Assembly: GCF_008831285.2 (NCBI RefSeq)
Contig: NC_045149.1
Location: forward strand, 11,184,417 to 11,248,416
Reading direction: 5' to 3'
Length of the DNA stretch: 64,000 nucleotides
DNA from: Nymphaea colorata
Taxonomy: Eukaryota > Streptophyta > Magnoliopsida > Nymphaeales > Nymphaeaceae
Below are positions 36,640-48,794 of the stretch, piece by piece; within the stretch, counting starts at the first letter, position 1; each line of letters opens with the position of its first letter. The notes beneath the pieces were generated by a model. It was not told the origin of the DNA. It made no database searches and saw only the letters and a program-made list of their open reading frames with translations. Position numbers and translations under genes: made by a program.

Positions 36640-36900
36640 TGTTTTTTTCCAAAAAAACATAAGAACATTTGAAAAGAAATCAGTCGAAAAAACGAGAGAA
36701 AAAAAAAGTAAAAAAAAAAAAGCCAAAAAAAAGGGTTTTCACGTTTTCTTATTTTGTTTTTTCTGCATTTTTTGTATTTTCGTCAGTTTCTAGGATTTTC
36801 CTTTTTTTCAACTTATTTAAAATTTGCCAAGAGATTTAGCAATTCCCAAGAAAACAATTTTGTTGCAAACAAAACTCTAAAAACAATATTTGTGACAATG
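36640..36900. mobile_element. AT-rich MITE, CATTGTCACAAATA family, copy E (reverse)
   Basis: Ends ATATTTGTGACAATG at 36886-36900, as in copy D; the interior is the same A/T-homopolymer-rich type. Left boundary approximate. Confidence 0.55.
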
Positions 36901-38030
36901 ACTAGTTGTCATTGCGTAATTGCAGGTTCCTTTTCATGAAACCTCTCATTCTTGAGTGAATATACCATTCACACAACGAGAGAGAGAGAGTGTGAACATT
37001 CCGGTCCGTTAAATTGTACCTCTAAACCCAAGACCAACATCTATCAATGCCAGCAAAAATGTAGTAGCCTGACCAATTTCACTACCCATCATTTTGGGGG
37101 AGATATATATATATATTACTATTTTGAGATAAGAGATGGATTTAGAGTGCAAGCATTCATATTTTTTTCCTTTTCCCAGCACTTAGGCTCACCGTGGGTC
37201 TAAGGTCCGTGGTGATCTGAGAATTGAGATATCTCATATCTATGGATTTAAGGTCGGATCCCTCCCTCCCTCTTGAATCCAACCTTAAATTCATGGTTTT
37301 TAACAATCTACGTTACAAAGACTCTTAGTTTGTTTAAACTGAAGATTTTGAGGAGCACATCTTTTAATGTAGCCTCGAATTTAAGATCCAAGGCTATCAA
37401 ACACAACCTTAATGTAGACCTTAATGTAGAAGACATTTTTGTAAGCACACTTTTGGATAGGGATTCTTCATTGCCTTTCACCGTTTTCTTCCCAATAAGC
37501 AGCACAAGCACAGGTGCATGTAGCATAGTTTTCTTTCTGAAACGAATGATGGTTATCAGTCACTTAAATCTATATTAGATCATGGTGCACGCGTGAACTA
37601 AGTGTGGCCAGCTCGAGCTTGACTCAAACTTGCTCAATTAAACTCAAGCTTATAAATAAGTCGAGTTCAAATTACATTACCTGGGAGCTCGACTCGATTA
37701 AACTCGAGTAAACTCGAGTAGCACATTGTTATTTAATAATTCCGTTACCAACATGAGATTGGTGCACCTGGTTATGGGTCGATTCGGAGCTAAGTTCAAG
37801 GTCCCACTTTTCATTGTTGTGTTACTTGACCACCGCAGCGTAGCCATGTATTTTGTGAAAGAGTTTCATGATATGTGGAGTTTTCTTAATTCATTTAGTT
37901 CTTTATTTTCTACTACAAATTAGTTAATTACATTATGTTAATTTATTATTACTATTCTTAGCATTTCCCAAGACCTTCACAAACTAGCACGTCCCAACCT
38001 GTTTAAGAGTTTGCTTTAGGAAGTCTTTAC
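36901..38030. other. Intergenic spacer
   Basis: Contains CTCGAG/GAGCTCGACTCGA-type repeated words at 37605-37720, common in dispersed plant repeats. Frames at 37273-37578 (+) and 37308-37526 (-) oppose each other and are not recognised. Confidence 0.4.
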
Positions 38031-38032
38031 GA

Positions 38033-38461
<429 letters not shown>

Positions 38462-40340
38462 TTTCTCTTTCGGAGCCCAACAGCGGACACATCTCTTGGA
38501 GGTATCACTTGGAGACACCTCTTGGATGAACCTCTTGAAAGCAATTCATGGACATACCTCCTAGAGGCAGGCAGCCGATGGAGACACCTTTTACAGGTAA
38601 CTCAGGGCCATATTCCAACAGAAAACTGTTTTTTGACATCTCAAACTTGACGAGGATAAACATTATGATATTTCATTAATATTTTCCAAAGAACTTTTTG
38701 AAATGACAATTTACAAACATTTTAGAATATAAGCAAGTAAAACGTACTGCGACATATGAGACTATAAAACAACGTGATGGCACTTTCAATTCTATGTTAG
38801 AGTATATAAAAATAAGATACGCACACATATACAGATGCCTTTTATATACACATATCAAAAACATTATTTTATTTTCCAAGAATCCAATAAGACCACAAAA
38901 TTTTGGTTTTACTTCGTTAAATTTAACCCATAAAAGATAGCTTTTCTGTCATTTCACTTTAAAATGTACTTGAAACTTGGTCTATTGACCCGTTCGAGTT
39001 TGAATTTTTTTCCTTTTCAGGGTGAGTAGTTTTTTCTACCGCCTCTAAGAGGGTACGAAATCGAATAAGGTCCATGTCCCTTTATATGGTGAAAGGGATT
39101 GACCACGATTTGAGCCCATATTGTGAACAAGATTTGGATAATGTAATTTGGATCCAATTACAATAGATGGATCCTTACAGGATAAGGTCAAAACTTCAAA
39201 CAAACTAAAACTAAGCTCCAACAGCAGTTTGATCACAAATCATCTTCACAACTGCTCTAGGACGCGAGAGAATCCAAGACTGAGAAGATAATACAGATGG
39301 CAAGCGAAATGTGGCAGATACACTTGCAAAGGATTAATTCCTTCCATGGATAATATCAAATTACGATTTGGTGGTATAATAGCTAGACAAAAGCATATAT
39401 GAGCAGATACATGTTAGAGAAGTCGGATTAGTGTGCCTATCACCAAGACTACTTCATCAGTGCAGACAATATTATGATATTGAGAAATTGAAATCTGCCG
39501 CCAGATCTTCTTTTTTTATTATTTTGGCCATGGTTTTTGTTTGACCATGATTTTTTCAAAACATTTAGCAATGTTTTTTTTTTTGTTGATTTTAGGGATG
39601 AAAAAAAAAAATCTACCAGGCAATAGAGGTATCTGGCAGAATTCAATTTCTTTTATTAAATTACATATGATTATTCTCAAGGAGTTAAGTTTTTTTTATT
39701 ATTTACCTTTCCAGATGAAGCCCAAGCTCCTACCCAACTCCTTCTCCCTTCTACCATACACTTATCATCTCATGGCAGACCAAGTTGTAAACGATTGCAG
39801 TTGCATGATCAAACATTGGGCTCCTCGGGCTTAGAGTATAGAAGAAACTGGTTATGCTAAATACAAATTTACAAAGGTTACATGGTAAGGCTCGATGATG
39901 AGTTTCTAACTTGCATATTACTGCCATTATTTTGATGAACTTTACAGGTCGCGTCTGATTGGTAGAAGAACAGCACATGCAGAACAAGGTGCTCCCGTCC
40001 ATCTATTCTATGGGGATCACTAGTAGAACCCACGGAACGCCATATCAAAAACATTCTTTCAAAAATGAATCGTTGTGGTTTGTGTGCATGTCCATTGTTT
40101 GCATGAGGGGACAACTTGCAAAAATCCTATCATTGTTAGGATGCTGAACTGTTATACAGCTTAATGGGGATGACATCCGAGAAGCCGAAGCTTTCCCCTA
40201 TTACCTCATCTTGAGTTACCCTTGCTTCATGGAGAAGAGTAGCATTCATGTGAATCGAAGCGATGACATACTCTTTACATGCCAGCAGGCTCAAGCAGCT
40301 ATGCAATGCTCCTTGGAGTTTGTCCAACTTAAAGATATTA
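38462..40340. other. Intergenic spacer
   Basis: 38470-38620 repeats GGAGACACCTCTTGGA / ATACCTCCTAGAGG-type phrases three or four times. Frames at 39541-40462 on both strands are unrecognised. No gene called. Confidence 0.4.
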
Positions 40341-40348
40341 GCTACGTT

Positions 40349-40537
40349 CAGAGGCAGAGGCAGAGGCAGGTTTGAACTACGTGTGGGCAATTGCCCACAT
40401 GGATCCAAAAAGAAACTTTCATTTTTGTATTGATATCTAAGTAACTTTTCTCTTTTACACAATTAGTGTTCCTTAAAAAATTGAATTTTTATATATTAAG
40501 AGCCCCTTAGTTAATTTTTTCTTGCTCTGCCGCTCTG
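40349..40537. mobile_element. hAT-like MITE (palindrome family), copy 6
   Basis: Starts CAGAGGCAGAGGCAGAGG, ends GCTCTGCCGCTCTG, 189 bp; perfect palindrome TGTGGGCAATTGCCCACA at 40382-40399. Flanks GCTACGTT (40341-40348) and GTTACGTT (40538-40545) match 7 of 8, a hAT-type target duplication. It lies about 230 bases upstream of the first P1BS motif of the phosphate transporter. Confidence 0.8.
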
Positions 40538-40765
40538 GTTACGTTCCAAGAAGCTTTGGTGTATGTGTAACTTAAAGAAAGCTCAATAACAATGTATGTT
40601 GAAAACATGATTAGTGCATATTTTAGATGTAGATGAAAATATGGTTTTACAGATTATGCGTAAAAAAAACTTTTATTTTCCGTATAAAAGGAGCCGAGAG
40701 CTGTAAAAGTTGAGGAACGGCAAGCATGGACACAGGCTGTGCTCCCTCCTTCGGATCCGGTGGTG

Positions 40766-40773
40766 GCATATTC
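40766..40773 (+). promoter_or_regulatory. P1BS motif (GCATATTC)
   Basis: Matches GNATATNC, the site bound by PHR1-type MYB factors that switch on phosphate-starvation genes. About 720 bases before the PHT1 ATG. A short motif, so functional use is inference from context. Confidence 0.5.
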
Positions 40774-41010
40774 CAGTACTCTAATTAAAGGATCATTAAA
40801 ATATCTTAAATTCCTGCTCTTCTTTTACAAAAAGTTAATTACCTCTTGTCTCCGGTTAATTTCCAGCAGGTTTGAGACGTGTAAAAGGTCGACGTACATT
40901 GGCTTTTGATATAGGCTGTATATGGTCACAGGAATCCAGTTCCTTTTAACCAACCCGCCCCACAAACCCCGGTTTCCTCTTCTGACCAGAGGAACCAGAA
41001 GCGGCAAAGA

Positions 41011-41018
41011 GCATATGC
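41011..41018 (+). promoter_or_regulatory. P1BS motif (GCATATGC)
   Basis: A second GNATATNC match, fully palindromic, about 30 bases upstream of the TATA-like TTAAATA (41045-41051) and 474 bases before the PHT1 ATG. The position close to a core promoter makes this the better candidate of the two. Confidence 0.6.
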
Positions 41019-41044
41019 CTTCCGAGATCCCCTCTTCCCACCCC

Positions 41045-41051
41045 TTAAATA
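41045..41051 (+). promoter_or_regulatory. TATA-like box of the phosphate transporter
   Basis: CCCTTAAATACCG in an otherwise C-rich stretch. Transcription would then begin near 41075, giving a leader of about 415 bases. The leader has a donor-like TTGG/GTGAGA at 41106 and an acceptor-like TATGTTTTAG at about 41297, so a 5'-UTR intron is likely, as in other PHT1 genes. The (TA) and (CT) runs and a direct repeat GATTGAAATATTTGGTTT (41155 and 41185) would lie in that intron. Confidence 0.4.
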
Positions 41052-41491
41052 CCGACCCTTCCTCCCCCCACCCTCCCCACTCCAACTCTCCTCCAATTCT
41101 CTTGGGTGAGACTCTTTTTCTTTATCCTCCCTAATATCTATATATATATATATAGATTGAAATATTTGGTTTATATGTTTGTAGATTGAAATATTTGGTT
41201 TCATCTGGTTTATGTCTCTCTCTCTCTCTCTCTTCCTTCATTGGCTTATCTCTATCTGTATGATGAAGTATTTGGTCACATTTGGTTTATGTTTTAGTAG
41301 CTGATTGATAACGATAAGAACGTAACACAAGGAAGGTTTTTGTGGTTATCTGATTGAGTTGAACGCAAAAATCCAGGATCCCCAAGAGGACGTCTCGAAG
41401 CAGTTAGGGTTACAGGAGAAGGCAATATAAGAAGAGGGGGCGCAGGAGGAGGAAGGGGAAGAGAGAAGGGAAGTCTCCTGTGGGGACGACA

Positions 41492-43081
41492 ATGGCGAGG
41501 GAGCAGCTGCAGGTGCTCAACGCGCTGGACGTCGCCAAGACGCAATGGTACCACTTCACGGCGATAATCGTCGCGGGGATGGGCTTCTTCACCGACGCTT
41601 ACGATTTGTTCTGCATCTCGCTCGTCACCAAACTGCTCGGGCGGATCTATTACTACGAGCCGGGCTCCGGCAAGCCCGGCAGCCTCCCGCCTAACGTCTC
41701 CGCGGCCGTCAATGGCGTCGCCTTCTGCGGCACTCTCGCTGGGCAGGTCTTCTTCGGGTGGCTCGGCGACAAGCTCGGACGGAAGCGCGTCTATGGCCTG
41801 ACTCTCATGCTCATGGTCGTCTGCTCCGTTGCATCGGGGCTCTCCTTGGGGAAGTCTCCCACCGCCGTGATGGCCACCCTCTGTTTCTTCCGTTTCTGGC
41901 TGGGCTTCGGCATCGGCGGCGACTACCCGCTCTCCGCCACCATCATGTCCGAGTACGCCAACAAGAAGACGAGGGGGGCCTTCATTGCCGCCGTGTTCGC
42001 CATGCAGGGATTCGGCATCCTCGCCGGCGGGATGATCGCCATCGCCATTTCGTCCTCCTTCCGAGCCGCCTATCCCGCGCCTAGCTTTGAGGTCGACCCC
42101 GTGCTTTCCGTCCCTCCCCAGGCCGACTACGTCTGGCGTTTGATCCTGATGTTCGGCGCCCTCCCCGCCGCGCTTACTTACTACTGGCGCGCGCGCATGC
42201 CGGAGACGGCGAGATTCACGGCGCTTGTTGCTCGCGACGCGAAGCGCGCAGCGGCGGACATGTCCAGGGTGCTCAACGTCGAGATCGAGGCGGAGCAGGC
42301 CAAGGCCGAGGAGCTCGCCACGGACAGGTCGAACCGGTTCGGGCTGTTCAGCTCGGAGTTTGCGAGCCGGTACGGGATGCGGCTCCTTGGGACGACGAGC
42401 ACCTGGTTCCTCCTGGACATAGCGTTCTACAGCCAGAACTTGTTCCAGAAGGACATCTTCTCGGCGGTGGGGTGGATCCCGAAGGCGAAGACGATGGGAG
42501 CGATCGAGGAGGTGTTCCACATCTCCCGAGCCCAGACGCTTATCGCCCTCTGCTCCACCGTCCCGGGCTACTGGTTCACCGTGGCTTTCATCGACCGGAT
42601 CGGGCGGTTCTACATCCAGATCGGCGGCTTCGGGTTCATGACCGTCTTCATGCTGGCGCTCGCCATCCCTTACGACCACTGGCTCGTCCCCGACAACCGG
42701 ATCGGCTTCGTGGTGCTGTACGCGCTCACCTTCTTCTTCTCGAACTTCGGACCAAACGCGACGACGTTCGTGGTGCCGGCGGAGATATTCCCGGCGAGGC
42801 TGCGGTCGACGTGCCACGGGATATCGGCGGCCGCGGGGAAGGCCGGGGCGATGGTGGGCGCTTTCGGTTTCCTCTACGCGGCGCAGAGCCCCGACCCAGC
42901 CAAGGTTGACAAGGGTTACCGGCCGGGAATCGGGGTGAGGAACTCGCTGTTCGTGCTGGCCGGCTGCAACCTGCTTGGGTTCTTGTTCACCTTCCTGGTG
43001 CCGGAGTCGAAGGGAAGGTCTCTCGAGGAGGTCTCCGGCGAGACGGAGGAGATTGCGGAGGCCGATAGAAATCCTGTGTGA
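41492..43081 (+). CDS. PHT1: High-affinity inorganic phosphate transporter, PHT1 family
   Basis: A single-exon gene of 529 aa, the normal PHT1 length. It starts at the ATG at 41492 ([20 protein letters not shown]), which matches the family N-terminus. The reading frame stays open upstream to a GTG at 41480, but that is not a eukaryotic start. It is a proton/phosphate symporter of the major facilitator superfamily with 12 membrane segments in two halves. Visible hallmarks: FTDAYDLF (33-40, with D35 and D38), MFS motif [10 protein letters not shown] (89-98), R134, and the PHT1 signature [13 protein letters not shown] (142-154, with D144). These charged residues are the ones known to matter in Arabidopsis PHT1;1. 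A long cytosolic loop with an acidic/basic helix (about 235-295) separates the halves, then [21 protein letters not shown] and [15 protein letters not shown], with an acidic tail EEIAEAD. It acts at the plasma membrane, typically in roots or mycorrhizal cells. Codons are strongly G/C-ending, unlike the phosphatase. Confidence 0.97.
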   Translation: MAREQLQVLNALDVAKTQWYHFTAIIVAGMGFFTDAYDLFCISLVTKLLGRIYYYEPGSGKPGSLPPNVSAAVNGVAFCGTLAGQVFFGWLGDKLGRKRVYGLTLMLMVVCSVASGLSLGKSPTAVMATLCFFRFWLGFGIGGDYPLSATIMSEYANKKTRGAFIAAVFAMQGFGILAGGMIAIAISSSFRAAYPAPSFEVDPVLSVPPQADYVWRLILMFGALPAALTYYWRARMPETARFTALVARDAKRAAADMSRVLNVEIEAEQAKAEELATDRSNRFGLFSSEFASRYGMRLLGTTSTWFLLDIAFYSQNLFQKDIFSAVGWIPKAKTMGAIEEVFHISRAQTLIALCSTVPGYWFTVAFIDRIGRFYIQIGGFGFMTVFMLALAIPYDHWLVPDNRIGFVVLYALTFFFSNFGPNATTFVVPAEIFPARLRSTCHGISAAAGKAGAMVGAFGFLYAAQSPDPAKVDKGYRPGIGVRNSLFVLAGCNLLGFLFTFLVPESKGRSLEEVSGETEEIAEADRNPV

Positions 43082-43900
43082 AGAGGGGAAGTGGACGCTT
43101 ATTTCTGGTTGGTGGTGATTCTGGGGTCACGTCCATTGCATTCCTTGGTGATTCTGGGGACGTCCATTGTTCGGTTCCTTCCCTTGCCGAAAAACGAAGC
43201 AGAAAACTCTCTGAGTCATGTATCTCTCTCTTTTTGTTCTTCTTTCTATGCTTTGAATCTTTCTTTGTCGATTGTGAAGTGCGTGGAAGACGATCTGGAA
43301 GACTTGGGGTATCAGTTGAAAAGTGGTCATAGATCCTTCTTCTACTGAAGTTTTTTCATCATTTTTCTCTCTCAAGTGTTCTCATCTCTTTAGTCTCTGT
43401 AATCTGCGGGGTTCCTCATAGACTAGAAAAAAGAAATACAAACATAGAAAGAATGTGACATACTTTTAACGAGATTGTGTTTGCCTTCCTTCCTCTCTCT
43501 ACTTTTGCTTCAAATGTTATCTTGAACGACGACTTTAATATCTCGCAGGCAACCGTTTTCTTCTTTCCAGTTTCTTCCTGTGATCTGGTTTGATTTGATA
43601 ATTCTGCCACCAGGGACAGTGTGCTTCATTCGTGAAGATGTTAGAACAATCAAGAAGCAGACTTTAGGATCAATGAAATTGTGATTCGTTATCAATTTCC
43701 TGACTGTCATTCGGAATTGCTCCATCGCCATACTTTAAACGTCAATATTTTCAAGCTTTTTGTTTTTTCAATGCTATTAGCACGTCTGCCATTTATACGT
43801 TTAAACGCGACACTTCGAGTTCCTATTGCAATGATTCCAATAATTGAGGTTTTTTTAGATGCATTATAGGCGAGTCAAAAGGGTCACTCATTCTCAAGGC
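43082..43900. other. PHT1 3' UTR and spacer
   Basis: Downstream of the stop, GTCCATTG(C/T) and GGT(G/T)ATTCTGGGG are repeated (43105-43170). The opposing frames at 43078-43375 are unrecognised. No clear polyadenylation site; the AT content rises after about 43440. Confidence 0.4.
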
Positions 43901-43906
43901 GTTAGC

Positions 43907-44010
43907 TTGAGGAGTAGCTCATATAAATATGCAAATGGTTAGGGTGAATAAGTAATTTTGCCAGTCTGTGTGGGCAACTGCCCACACCAACCCAAATGCA
44001 GGCCTTAGGT
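43907..44010. mobile_element. hAT-like MITE (palindrome family), copy 7, diverged
   Basis: TTGAGGAGTAGCTCAT near 43907 fits the family end, and TGTGGGCAACTGCCCACA sits at 43969-43986 (one mismatch). Right boundary uncertain. Confidence 0.5.
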
Positions 44011-45820
44011 CAGCCAAGAACTTTTAATTGTAAAGGACAGAGCTATATTTTCCAAAAAAAGGGGCGAATTTTACTTTTGACAAATTTTATATGGGTTAAA
44101 TTAAAATTCTAATACCTCCTTCTATCTTTTCCATTTTGGCAGAAAGAAGACCGAAAAAGATGAGCAAATAATATAAAAATATTTTCTTCCAACGTACAAA
44201 ATTTGCGGGGATGAAAAAGTTAAATAATTTATATTTATTAAGTTTTGACCACTTGTAAAATATTTCCGTGCGGAAGTACAAGCTGCTATTATGGCATTGA
44301 CGGCGGATTTGACCAAGTTGAAGTGAAAGATGGCTTTTGGCAACCGTGAGAATGAAGGAGGATGCATATGGAACATAGCCAACAAGTTGAGGACGAGCAT
44401 GGAAAAATTTCACGTACTCATCCATCAATAAACCTAATAGCATGGAATGTCATGAACAAGAATCGCCATCGTTAAATGAATGCATGCAAGAAAACTTGGA
44501 TTCAAAAATAAATAGAGAAGAGAGAAGTAGATATGTGGGTCAACGGAAGTTAAGGACCTCTATTCACGAGAAATGAGCCTTTTAATTTCCTTCTTTATCA
44601 TTTTAATTCAATTCTGCCATAAATTGAACATTAATTATAAGGATAGAGATGATCTTGTTTTACCGAAAAGATTTTAATGGAATTGATTTTTATCCGTATA
44701 TTGCAGATTTTGATAGCCCTTCAAGCAATCGAAGGCAAACAGAATAGATCCTTAATCTAACATTCAAAAAAATAAAATAAAAACTATTGAAGAAGCCCAA
44801 AATTATAGAATCAAGCAAAAGTTGGGTTATTTCCAATTAGAAAACCCATTCCAATACAAAGAGAAAAGACAAACATTTATGTGGTTCTACCTACAAAGCC
44901 TATGGAAAAAGAACCGTCCTCCCTTTCTTTCCTGCTTTTATATAATTTGAACAAATTCAAGATGTTGGTCATATTAAAAATTTTATTTACAATTAAACTG
45001 ATACCGATCTTCAAAATAGAGATAAAGATAATATCTCCATAAAAGATATATAAGAGAAATCCCGAGAGAAAAAAATTTCACCGATTCCAATGCATCGATG
45101 TGATCTTGCTCCAAGAAGAAAGGAAATTATGGAGAAAAGGACAAAAAGGAACTTTCCTTATTCCGTTATAGTTTTCAAAACAGTAGCCATGCGGTTGTAG
45201 GCTTGCCAAAATCATTGAATAGATTTAGACCGTAGATCGAATATGCTCTTTCACAGCCCGAATATTACCCTTCTTTTGCTTTTGCATTCTGTATCCATGG
45301 TGCTGAAGCAAATCTGGAACGTAGAAGGCGTCGAGGGCAGGAAGGCGGTTGATATCAAACAGGTGAATGATTCAAATTTCGTGGTCGTCACACTTCGATG
45401 TTATAAATGATGCTAAGCGCAAGTTAGAGAAGGTTTCAGCCTCCCATACCATTGGCGTTCACACACATACATAAAATAATATGTTTCTCTGATAGTTGCA
45501 TGCGTAAGTTAAATCTCTCTTTGTTTTATTCTTAGATAGGTAAGTTGGATCGGTGTTGTTACTAGTAGATAAGCTGCAGGGGGAGAGTTTTTAGGTGAGC
45601 AGCGCTCAGAAAAAGAGGCTCGAAGACTCCTAGTTCTTCCTACCTTCGAAGTTGTGCGCTGCGTCATGGCTTGGGTGTGCAGTGGGCCGCCTTTAAGCAG
45701 CCCAAAAAAGCCGCACCAATGACAATCAAAGCAAGAACATGCTGTCAACGTGTACCCTGCCTTTTAGTTATGCTACAACCCTAAAACATAAGGAGAGAAT
45801 TTAATTTTGGCGGTTTTTAA
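44011..45820. other. Intergenic spacer with LTR-like scrap
   Basis: TTTATGTGGTTCTACCTACAAAGCCTATGG at 44877-44906 resembles the plant copia LTR motif seen at 61976 and 32338. Otherwise nothing recognised. Confidence 0.35.
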
Positions 45821-45821
45821 C

Positions 45822-46185
45822 CATTGTCACAAATAACTTTTTTCAGAGTTTCAAACAGCAAGGTTTTTCTCGAGTATAATACGGTGAACTTAAAAAAAAT
45901 AAGAAAAAATGTCATTTTTTAAAAATTAAAAAAAACTAAAAAAAAAGAAGAAAATAAAATAAGTGAGAAAATAATAACACAAATATCAAAAGATAATGTA
46001 AAAAACTGTTTGATATTAAAAAATGAAAAAAAGTAAAAAATACGTTAAGAACACGTAAAAAAGACGTGTTTTTTTCATTTTAATTGTTTAAAAAAAACGT
46101 GTTTTTTTTAGTTTTAAATGGCATTTCATTTTCTCATGCGTTTTTCATTTTTTTTTTCAGAAGTAACGCGTTTTTTGTTACTATA
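45822..46185. mobile_element. AT-rich MITE, CATTGTCACAAATA family, copy C
   Basis: Starts CATTGTCACAAATAAC, contains TTTTTCTCGAGTATAATACGG and AATAAGTGAGAAAATAATAA as in copies A and B, and ends near CGTTTTTTGTTACTATAG. No coding capacity. Confidence 0.75.
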
Positions 46186-47300
46186 GTTTGTATTAATGTT
46201 GTTAAAAATGACTCTCATTGGCCCGTATCAGCCGATATATACAGGCCTTGATGAAAGTTTATTATGGGGCATTGCGGGTCCAACTTTATGGAATTTTTGT
46301 GAATATATTCTAAAGATCATATTATAAAGGGAAGAAATAAAAAATTATTATTTTAACGGCAATTGATATCATGGGCCTATGCTTAATGGCTGATACTAGC
46401 CGATACGCTGTATCATTTAGTTGAGGCTAATCCGATACGCCACGCAAAACAAATTCTTTGCCATCATCTTTCACTAGAGAACTGCCCATCCAAAAGGATA
46501 GACACTAATTTTCAAGTTGTGTTAATTGATCCTATCAAGGGCGCAAAATTAACAAATTTGCAAGGACTCAACTTGGTAGCAGCCCAAATTTGACTGACAT
46601 TGGATTTGGATTGTGTGGATTTGAATCCAAATTCAAGTCGTGGAGCAATTATGGTACACATCTTATGCAACAAACTAATAGAAAAAAAATCCTGCAGAGC
46701 AGATATTAACCTAAATTCAAGTAAATACGATTTAAAATATTAACTGAATGTGATTCGAATCTACCTAAAGTCTCAATTGCCAAGCTTAAACTGATTTGGG
46801 TCCATTTTTTACTTTTTTTTTTTTGGGTACTTGCGATAACAACTATATTTAGGTGAAATATTTTTTTGGAAAATATTTGCTTTGATTGCAAGCCATAAAC
46901 CATATAATCTGATGAGGCAACTCTTCTAAACTGCAAATATTTGTATGAACTAGTATAGTAAGACCACCCAAATTTCGAAGCAGCCCTAAACACCAAGAAG
47001 AGCGGGAGAAAAAGAGAAACAGTATTATCCAATGAGGCAATTGCATGAGGCGCCTCTGGATTACAACTTAATTTGGAAGAATTTGGTGCAACATTTAATT
47101 GCACTTTCTTAAAATTAACGTTCATTTTATTATTTCATCAAAATGATAAATTATCTAATCAAATTAAGGAAAATAAAAGGAAAACAAGTGAAGGACGGTG
47201 TGGTTCTCTTTTAAGGTTTCGCCCCCTTATAATTATGACGTCTGCAGGCAAGCACCAATGGGTTAATTGCATGCCCCTTTTAGTAAAATCTTTATGTTCC
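46186..47300. other. Intergenic spacer
   Basis: 46230-46440 carries GCCGATA / CGATACGC words at both ends (GTATCAGCCGATATATAC and TACTAGCCGATACGCTG), perhaps another decayed inverted-repeat element. The opposing frames at 46706-47386 are not recognised. Confidence 0.35.
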
Positions 47301-47306
47301 ATTAGA

Positions 47307-48784
47307 TGTCGTTTGATGGCATTGGAACACCACGGAACAGAATAGATGCGTTCTGTTTTAGTAAAATCAAAACAAACGTTGGACAAAGAATGCTCAAGAC
47401 ACGATGGACAAAGAACAGGTTGTACAAAAGGCTAAAGAGTTCCACTGCGTTCCGTGGTTTATCACGGAACAGCCTCCCACGACCCCGAGCTCTCCTTGCC
47501 CTCGACCTATCTCCTACTCTCCTCCTCCTTCGTCTCCACCCTCCGAGCATTTCTTCTCCTCCATCTCCGTTGGAGGGCGACCACCGCAGCATCCCTTGAG
47601 GCTGTTCGTATTTGCTTTTGGATTTTCGCGTTTAGTACTCTCTCACCTCCTTCGAAACCCTTCTACTGGGGTTTCCTCTTGAGGGTTGAAATGGCCGACT
47701 CTTCACCAGCAGCTCCTCATTTTTCTCTTCTCCCCTCCTTAGCAGGAACGACTGCTCTCCGTAGTAGCGACTCTTTCGTATCTCTGTCGAGGTTAGGCGC
47801 AGGCTGCTTCTCTCTATCTCTCTCGCTGTTGTTTTGCTTTTCCCTGACCGCAGCTCTACTCCTTTTTCATGCCATTTTCCCGTTGCCGTTTATCATTTGT
47901 AGTCTACCAGCAGACCAACCGTAGCTTCCGTTGCAGCTTCTCGTCGAGGTAAGGGCGTCCACTTTTTCGCCCTTTTCCCAATCGTTGTTTATCATCTTCT
48001 CTTCTGTTTATTTTTTCTAGCATAAGTTGGATTGGCGTCAGATATGAACCTGGATTTTGGGCCTTCCATTTGGCTCTTCTCCGCCTAGTTTCATGTCTTA
48101 GTAATGTGATTTGCTTTGAGCTATACTGTACTAATGATGTGGATGAGATTTGGTTGGTAGCAAATGCTTATGGTTGTGGACTCCATGTGTTTTACAGGCA
48201 CTAGTTTCTTAGAAGTGGTCTTCACTCTCTCTCTTTGCTCGTTTTTTCCGGCCCCTGTTTTCCCTCCCCCCATTTTCAATACGCATTTTTAGCATGCATT
48301 TCCAACATATGGCTTTGAACAGTTGAACATTTTAGATTATTTGTATTTTGTAGTTTTACTTAATTGATACTGGTGATTATATAAATGTTTGAACATTTTA
48401 GAGTAATGATGTTTTTGTTATATATATGTCCACTATTGAAAGAGTGGATTTTTTATAGATCGTGTTATCGAATGGATTGATTATAACATGTTATGAATTT
48501 TATACTTGTCTTAGAACAAACAGATTGGACATGACAAAAACAAACATAGGATAGAATAGACATATACGAAACAAACATCGTACAAGTAAAACGTCGTGTT
48601 ATGTTCCTAAAGTAATCAAATGGTGGACAAAAAACATCATTGTCTATAAGGACATGACAACAGTGTAATAGACATGACATCCTGTCTATCATGTCTTAAT
48701 GGACAGCAATCAAACAACCTCTAAGTAGACATGACATCCTGTCTATCATGTCTTAATGGACAACAATCAAACAACCTCTAAGTA
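47307..48784. mobile_element. Possible transposon-flanked block with an exon-like core
   Basis: Left GTCGTTTGATGGCATTGGA and right (reverse complement) GGTTGTTTGATTGCTGTCCA look like related terminal sequences, and both flanks use GGACA/ACAAAC(A/G)-type words. Inside, 47450-47955 is CT- and G+C-rich like a plant first exon or leader: an ATG at 47691 opens a 77-codon frame (MADSSPAAPHFSLLPSL..., with a hydrophobic stretch), and CGTCGAG/GTAAGG near 47950 is donor-like. No downstream exon is recognised. It could be a gene fragment captured by a transposon or a lone promoter/5' exon; confidence is low. Confidence 0.25.
48671..48784. repeat. 57-bp tandem duplication
   Basis: A unit starting GACATGACATCCTGTC is repeated at 48671-48727 and 48728-48784 with one visible difference (GGACAG/GGACAA). 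Confidence 0.9.
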
Positions 48785-48794
48785 TATAGTTAGC

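Noticed and set aside
37605-37720. CTCGAG/GAGCTCGACTCGA-rich stretch as a regulatory cluster
   Set aside because: This wording is common in dispersed plant repeats and no gene lies next to it.
41480-41491. Four extra codons (GTG start) before the PHT1 ATG
   Set aside because: GTG is not used as an ordinary start in plant nuclear genes, and the ATG at 41492 gives the family N-terminus [10 protein letters not shown].
41294-42817. 507-codon open frame on the minus strand
   Set aside because: It is the antisense shadow of the G+C-rich PHT1 coding region; its product is a low-complexity Arg/Glu/Gly/His-rich sequence without any domain.
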